Of a stretch of DNA of 10,092 bases, positions 5,863-10,092 are shown in pieces. The stretch lies in contig DDYW01000110.1 of the NCBI GenBank assembly GCA_002348185.1, positions 1 to 10,092 of the forward strand, written 5' to 3'. The notes below the pieces were generated by a model. It did not search any database, was not told the origin of the DNA, and saw only the letters and a program-made list of their open reading frames with translations. Made by a program: the position numbers and the translations under genes. Source of the stretch: Candidatus Hydrogenedentes bacterium UBA2224 (GTDB lineage: Bacteria; Hydrogenedentota; Hydrogenedentia; Hydrogenedentales; SLHB01). How positions within the stretch are numbered: the first letter of the stretch is position 1; every line of letters begins with the position of its first letter.

Positions 5863-7005
5863 ATGCAGATCGACGAGTCCCGTCTCCTGCGCGAGGTGCA
5901 GGCCCTGGTGCGCATTCCCAGCGTGCGGGAGGTGGAGACCATCGCGGAGCATATCCTGCGGCAATTGCGCGCGGCCGGGGTGGCGGATGCCCACCGCGAC
6001 GAGGACGGCAACGTGATCGGCGCGCTGGGGAGCGGCGAAGGGCTGCTGCTGAACGCGCACCTGGACACGGTGGGCGTCGAGGGGTTCCGCGGCGATCCCT
6101 TCGACGCGCGGATCGAGGACGACTGCGTGGTGGGCCGCGGCGCCACCGACTGCAAGGCGGGAGTGGCGGCGATGCTGGAGATCGCGCGGCTGCTGGCCGG
6201 CGCCCCGCTGCGCCGCCGCGTCATCTTCGCCTTCACCGTCTGGGAAGAGGGCCTGGCGCCCGCGCCCAACGGCGCCTTCGGGGCGGCCCGGCGCGCGGAC
6301 GCCGCCGAAGCCATCGTGATGGAAAGCACCGTCAAGTCGTCATCGCGCATGGGCGTCATCGTGGGCTGCAACGGCATCCTGCGCCTGGACCTGCGCGTGC
6401 GCGGCACGGCCTGCCACAGCAGCAAGCCGCAGCGCGGCGATAACGCCCTCTACCGGGCAGCGGAGATGGTGGGACGCTTCCGCGAGTCATTCGCCCCCGA
6501 GACGCTGCCTGCCGCCGACTTCCGCGTGATGGGCCGAACGCTCACCACGCGCTGCGTGGCCTCCCTCACCGAAATCCGCGCCCTGCAGGGCCGCAATATC
6601 ATCCCCGGCGAGTGCGTGGTGGGCATGGACTGCCGCCTGGTGCCGGGCCAGGATGCGGCGGCGATGGTGCGCCGTGTCCGCGCCTTCGCCAGCCAGTTCG
6701 GCCGCGGCAAGGTGGCGGTGGAAGGGGTCCGCTGCATCCACGGCCATGTGTGCGACAGCGACCAGCTGATCCGGGCCTGCCGTGCCGCCGCGCAACGCCA
6801 GGGTTTTCAGGCACCCCTCTCCATCATGCCCGGCCGCACCGATTCGACCATCTTCCAGCACGACGGGGGCATCCCCGCGGTGGTCTTCGGCCCCGGCAGT
6901 TCCGGACAGGCGCACACGGACCACGAGCGCCTGTCCCTTCCCAATTTCTACCGCAGTGCGCAAGCCTGCCTGGACGCGGTGCTGGAACTGGCCGGCGGAA
7001 GATAG
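5863..7005 (+). CDS. M20-family metallopeptidase / N-acyl amino acid deacylase-like
   Basis: 380-residue zinc hydrolase of the M20 family (ArgE, DapE, CPG2 relatives), which cleaves amide bonds of N-acyl amino acids or small peptides using two metal ions. All expected ligands are visible: His66 and Asp68 in NAHLDT, bridging Asp96 in GRGATDCKAG, Glu128-Glu129 (general base and ligand) in VWEEG, Glu154 in MEST, and His351 in QAHTDHE. His185 in ACHSSKP fits the dimerisation-domain histidine that completes the partner's active site. No signal peptide is seen, so it is cytoplasmic. I prefer the ATG at 5863, placed five bases after AGAGG (5853-5857). ATG 5860 and GTG 5848 are alternatives. The open frame extends far upstream, but that part only shadows the minus-strand gene. 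Ten bases separate it from the next gene. Substrate cannot be told; DapE, ArgE or YgeY identity is not supported. Confidence 0.92.
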   Translation: MQIDESRLLREVQALVRIPSVREVETIAEHILRQLRAAGVADAHRDEDGNVIGALGSGEGLLLNAHLDTVGVEGFRGDPFDARIEDDCVVGRGATDCKAGVAAMLEIARLLAGAPLRRRVIFAFTVWEEGLAPAPNGAFGAARRADAAEAIVMESTVKSSSRMGVIVGCNGILRLDLRVRGTACHSSKPQRGDNALYRAAEMVGRFRESFAPETLPAADFRVMGRTLTTRCVASLTEIRALQGRNIIPGECVVGMDCRLVPGQDAAAMVRRVRAFASQFGRGKVAVEGVRCIHGHVCDSDQLIRACRAAAQRQGFQAPLSIMPGRTDSTIFQHDGGIPAVVFGPGSSGQAHTDHERLSLPNFYRSAQACLDAVLELAGGR

Positions 7006-7009
7006 GAGA
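7004..7009 (+). promoter_or_regulatory. Ribosome binding site overlapping the upstream stop codon
   Basis: AGGAGA starts inside the TAG stop (7003-7005) of the M20 gene and lies six bases before the ATG at 7016. It fixes that start and implies translational coupling of the two genes. Confidence 0.75.
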
Positions 7010-7015
7010 CATCCC

Positions 7016-8725
7016 ATGCCGCAACTCTCCATCGCAACCGATTTCTACGATGAAGTCGTGGTGAACAAGCGCTTTTACGACCGGGAGCACCTGGCGGCGC
7101 TGATGGCCTATAACCGCGCGCTGGGCGCTGACAGCGTCGATTGGATCCTCGATGACATGTGGGCGCTGTACGACGACTACCCCGGCGGCTTCGACCTGCT
7201 GCGGGCGGCGGCCGACGCGGCGCATGCCGAGGGGCTGGCCTTCCACGTCGTCTACAAGCCGTTCGAGGGCACGCTCTCCCATCTCATCCTGCCGCAGACC
7301 GCCCCTCGCTTCGCCGACATGCCGGTGCGGGAAACCCTCTGCGGGCTGGTGCCCATCGTCCGCCCGTTCATCGCCGCGCACCCGGAGTGCTGCCTCCGGC
7401 GCCGGCCCGGCGACGAAGACCCCGGCGGCGCCGTCCGTGCCATCCGCCTGGTCAAAGGCGACGATGCCCCGGTAACGCTGCGGGCGGAGGACGTGTCGAT
7501 CTGGACGAGCGGCATCAACGGCAGCTTTGAGCCATATGATGGTCGCTTCACCCTGGAGATCACTCGCGAATGGCGCCCGCTGTTCCCGCTGGGCCGCACC
7601 TGCACCGTCGTCACCCTCGGCGGGCTCGATATCACGGCGGGCGAGCGCTATATCGAGCTGCGCTTCAGCGAGGGCGCCTTCGCCGGCCAGCCCTTCCGCA
7701 ACAACTACCACGACCTGGTCGAGTTGGTGCGGGAAGACGGCGCGGCGATCCCCTCCTCCACCGCCGCCGCCATGCAGCCGCCGCGCGACTATTACCTGCA
7801 TCTGCTGGCCCAGCCGCACATGACGCAGCTTATCCGCTACGCCCATCACCCGGAGGTGCGGGCGTGGCTGTCCGCGCCGGAGCGCTTCGCCGAATACGCC
7901 GGCGAGATGCGGGACTATATGCGCATACCGAGCGAAGCCGGCCGCGAGTATGCGCTCGATGAATGCCGCTTCGTCGCCGTCGCCCGCGGCAAGGCCGACT
8001 CCATGCCGGGCGTGCTCAACCCCGCCTGCCCCGAGGTGCAGGAGGAGTGGCTGCGCACCGTGCGCTGCTGCATCGACCGCGGGGCGGATGCGGTGGATTT
8101 CCGCATGGGGTACCACCTCCCGCCGCAGGAGCAGTGGGCGTATGGCTTTAACGAACCGGTGCTGCGCGCGCTGGACGGCGAGGCTGACCTGGCCGGCGCC
8201 GCGCGCATCATGGGCGCGGCCTACACGCAGTTCCTGCGCCGGGCGGGCGAGTTGCTGCATGCCCACGGCAAGCGGATCGGCGTGCACCTGCTGACCAATT
8301 TCCTCATCCCCCGCGACGAGGGGCTGGCCACGCCGTCGCGCGAGATCATCGATGCCGAGTGGGAAACCTGGGTGGCGGAGATCGCCGACTTCGCCACCCT
8401 GCGCGGCGCCATGGGCCTGCGCGAGGAGTCGCTCCGCTACGCCATCGATCGCTTTGCCGGCGCCTGCCGGGCGGCAGACATCCCGCTCACCTATCAGTGC
8501 AACCGCCGCTACTTTGCCGGCCTGCGAGATACCCTCGACCTGCCCGGCGACCGGCTCAAGGGATTGGCCTGCGAGATGGGCCTGGCGCTGGCCCACCCCG
8601 GGGTGACGGGCTACCAGCTCTACGAGACGGCCTACTTCACACGGCTGGACGAACACGGCGCCTTCCGCGGCAACGAACAGCTCCGCCCGCTCTGCCGGCG
8701 GTTCCTTCCGCAGGAGGTGAAATAA
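7016..8725 (+). CDS. Putative glycoside-hydrolase-like TIM-barrel protein
   Basis: 569 residues, no signal peptide or membrane segment seen. The layout suggests a TIM barrel interrupted by a beta-rich insert. The N-terminal strands hold DSVDWILDDMWALYDDYPGG (39-58) and FHVVYKPFEG (76-85). Residues 140-240 are beta-rich (for example FTLEITREWRPLF), like a carbohydrate-binding or jelly-roll insert. The C-terminal half returns to barrel-like motifs: GADAVDFRMGYH (356-367), YGFNEPV (376-382), KRIGVHLL (419-426), LTYQCNRRYF (491-500) and TGYQLYETAY (531-540). The pattern 'GxDxVDxR-GYH...YGFNEPV' recalls uncharacterised proteins related to family-10-like glycosyl hydrolases. Candidate acids are Asp361, Glu380 and Glu537, but none is proven. 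Cotranscribed with the M20 enzyme, so both may act on one glycoconjugate or amidated sugar. The ATG at 7016 is set by the overlapping ribosome binding site. The exact family is uncertain. Confidence 0.75.
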   Translation: MPQLSIATDFYDEVVVNKRFYDREHLAALMAYNRALGADSVDWILDDMWALYDDYPGGFDLLRAAADAAHAEGLAFHVVYKPFEGTLSHLILPQTAPRFADMPVRETLCGLVPIVRPFIAAHPECCLRRRPGDEDPGGAVRAIRLVKGDDAPVTLRAEDVSIWTSGINGSFEPYDGRFTLEITREWRPLFPLGRTCTVVTLGGLDITAGERYIELRFSEGAFAGQPFRNNYHDLVELVREDGAAIPSSTAAAMQPPRDYYLHLLAQPHMTQLIRYAHHPEVRAWLSAPERFAEYAGEMRDYMRIPSEAGREYALDECRFVAVARGKADSMPGVLNPACPEVQEEWLRTVRCCIDRGADAVDFRMGYHLPPQEQWAYGFNEPVLRALDGEADLAGAARIMGAAYTQFLRRAGELLHAHGKRIGVHLLTNFLIPRDEGLATPSREIIDAEWETWVAEIADFATLRGAMGLREESLRYAIDRFAGACRAADIPLTYQCNRRYFAGLRDTLDLPGDRLKGLACEMGLALAHPGVTGYQLYETAYFTRLDEHGAFRGNEQLRPLCRRFLPQEVK

Positions 8726-8749
8726 GCGCGCGCCGAATCGCGCTGCCGA

Positions 8750-8820
8750 TCAGTCCTCGTTCCCCCACGCGTACGAGAAAACCTCGCCCGTGCGCAGCTT
8801 GTAATACAGGGACAGGTTAT
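8750..8820 (-). pseudogene. C-terminal remnant of a minus-strand gene
   Basis: On the minus strand the frame ending at TGA (8752-8750) reads NLSLYYKLRTGEVFSYAWGN then ED and stop, which looks like a genuine soluble-protein C-terminus. Going upstream the frame enters the 20-bp tandem repeat and meets TAA at 8839-8837, so only about 22-28 codons survive. The rest of the gene is missing. I do not recognise the family. It is convergent with the TIM-barrel gene (24 bases between stops). Could be chance, but the peptide is unusually protein-like. Confidence 0.35.
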
Positions 8821-8840
8821 GTAATACAGGGACAGGTTAT
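8801..8840. repeat. Exact 20-bp tandem duplication
   Basis: GTAATACAGGGACAGGTTAT occurs twice head to tail (8801-8820 and 8821-8840), followed by GTATTTC. It separates a truncated minus-strand coding tail from a plus-strand frame that starts in mid-protein. The motif CAGGGACAGGTTATGTATTTC is reminiscent of GGGACAG...TATTTC sequences that flank small REP-associated or IS200-like elements; that likeness is from memory and not tested. It could also be an assembly join. Confidence 0.8.
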
Positions 8841-10092
8841 GTATTTCTCAGTCCCGGCTTCTGCGTGCCGGACACCGCCCCCGCGCGCTGGGCGGTGCCC
8901 ATCGGGGATCAGTATTATGGCACGGTGCTGACGCTGTCCGTGATGAGCGAACCCTCCGGCGTCGATTTCTCCGGCATGACCATCGCCTGGACCGGGGCCG
9001 ATGTCGATCCCGACTATTCCGTCTACGCCTACCGCGACCGCACGGTGGCCGGCGCGGCGAATGTCTCCGTGCAGGTGACCGACGAAGATGCGGAAACGTC
9101 CTCCGCCGCCGCCGAGGTGGTGGTGGTGGCCATCGACCATATCGCCTCCGATGACGCCAACCTGGTTGAGGCGGAGACCGGCAATTCCACCAATGCGGTG
9201 ACCGGCGTGTCGTCCGATCCGGCCACGGTGACCGTCATCGCGGTGGTGACCCCCACTGTACCGGACGTGAGTTCGGTGTATAATAAGTTAATCGTCTGGG
9301 GCGGCACCTCCGGCGAGGTGGGATCGCCCGCCAACCGCTATCTGCTGCCGCGGGATGCGGCGAAGCGCATGCCGGTGTCGGCGCGCATCGGGGCGTCGTC
9401 CGATACGCTGGACGTGTGGGCGGTGCAGGTCAACCTCATCGCCGGCGGTCTCGCCGAGGACGAGGAGGAATTGGACGCGAACGCGGTCGAGGTGCGGGTG
9501 AATTCGGACGACGACAATGAGAACGGCATGGCGGATGTGAGCGAATCCAACGGTGCGGCCGGCCTGGGGGTGATGGGCGAAGACGAACTGGTCTCCGTCG
9601 CCCTCGACCTCGCGCCCCGCGGCGTGCCGGTGGGCGAGCTGGCGCTGGCGCTGCCCGCGGGCGGGCACGTCGCCGCCTGCGCGTCGGAGCAGAAGGCGGG
9701 CGGGCGGCTCGCTGTGTCCTCCTGGAATCTGGCGGCCGGCGCGCCACCTTCCGGCGTCTGCCTGGAGGGGATCAGCACCGTCGGCCCGCAGAGCCTGGCG
9801 CTCCAGTACCGCCTTGGCAGCGCCACCCTCAGCGAAGATACCGCCAAAATCACATGCGTGGAAATCCCCGATACCGGGGGCGCAGGAGCGTGCTACAAGC
9901 TCTATAGCACGCGCACGGTCGGCATGGGCGGCACGCTGGGGGCTGCATCCCTGGACGGCGGCCAGCAGAGTTACAGCAGCACGGCGCACACGGAGAGCGC
10001 TGCCGAGGTGTCGGGGGCCGGCACCGTCGGCGGGGAGGTGCTGGTCACCCTGGTCGTCACGCAGCCGTATGGCGCCTATACCCCCTACGAGG
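8841..10092 (+). CDS. Large beta-rich extracellular-type protein, broken 5' end and partial 3' end
   Basis: The frame is open from 8805 to the right edge and the protein-like reading begins just after the tandem repeat (PGFCVPDTAPARWAVPIGD). There is no start with a ribosome binding site: GTG 8865 and ATG 8943 are the first start-like codons and neither looks right, so the gene appears cut at its 5' end. Over 410 residues are rich in Val, Ala, Gly, Thr, Ser and Asp with alternating beta pattern, as in Ig-like or cadherin-like surface domains. An Asp/Asn-rich segment NSDDDNENGMADVSES (about 9500-9550) resembles calcium-binding thrombospondin-3-type or dockerin-like loops (D-x-D-x-N-G). A run of valines (EVVVVAI) marks a beta strand. 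Four later Cys suggest disulfides outside the cytosol. Similar DDDN-NG proteins are known to me from environmental bacteria with giant secreted proteins. Ligand unknown. High G+C and no stops over 1.25 kb support coding on this strand. Confidence 0.7.

Noticed and set aside
6824..8656. 610-codon minus-strand open frame opposite the TIM-barrel gene
   Set aside because: Its length comes from high G+C. The plus strand has a ribosome binding site, operon spacing and coherent protein motifs.
9288..9989. 233-codon minus-strand open frame in the right-hand region
   Set aside because: The plus-strand frame is longer, stop-free to the edge and shows a coherent beta-rich pattern with a DDDN-NG loop.

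Overview
The window comes from a bacterial chromosome with high overall G+C and signs of mosaic structure. The left part (about 1-3330) is clearly less G+C-rich than the rest. By hand count, bases 121-180 have 33 G/C in 60, 3121-3180 have 31, 4141-4200 have 40 and 6241-6300 have 50. I cannot assign a phylum. The sensor kinases, the small Cys-rich protein and the large repetitive secreted-type protein would fit several environmental high-G+C lineages, such as Chloroflexota, Planctomycetota/Verrucomicrobiota/Lentisphaerota or deltaproteobacterial groups.

Region 1 (1-2818) is the C-terminal bulk of a large multi-PAS sensor histidine kinase. Its start lies beyond the left edge. Region 2 (2819-3686) has no convincing gene but is rich in structure: several hairpins, a perfect 22-bp palindrome, then the 3' half of a tRNA-Phe (anticodon loop to CCA) followed by a rho-independent terminator. 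A tRNA 3' half that keeps its own terminator but has lost its 5' half is the classic distal attachment-site scar of an element integrated in a tRNA gene. Together with the composition shift at the same place, this suggests that the sequence to the left is inside an integrated island and that the sequence to the right is older chromosome.

Region 3 (3687-5685) holds a second, PAS-GAF histidine kinase, convergent with a small gene for an eight-cysteine zinc-ribbon-like protein. Neither kinase has a response regulator nearby. Their catalytic cores are strikingly alike, so they may be related copies with different sensors.

Region 4 (5686-8725) is a 177-bp divergent intergenic stretch carrying a REP-like hairpin, followed by a tight two-gene operon: an M20-family metallopeptidase/deacylase and a 569-residue protein that looks like a TIM-barrel glycoside-hydrolase relative. 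The ribosome binding site of the second gene overlaps the stop codon of the first.

Region 5 (8726-10092) looks like a recombination junction. A short minus-strand C-terminal coding remnant runs into an exact 20-bp tandem duplication. Immediately beyond it a plus-strand open frame begins in mid-protein, without an evident start, and runs off the right edge. It encodes a long beta-rich protein with Asp/Asn-rich calcium-binding-like segments, probably a fragment of a big extracellular protein.

No rRNA, intact tRNA, CRISPR array, transposase or integrase gene is visible.
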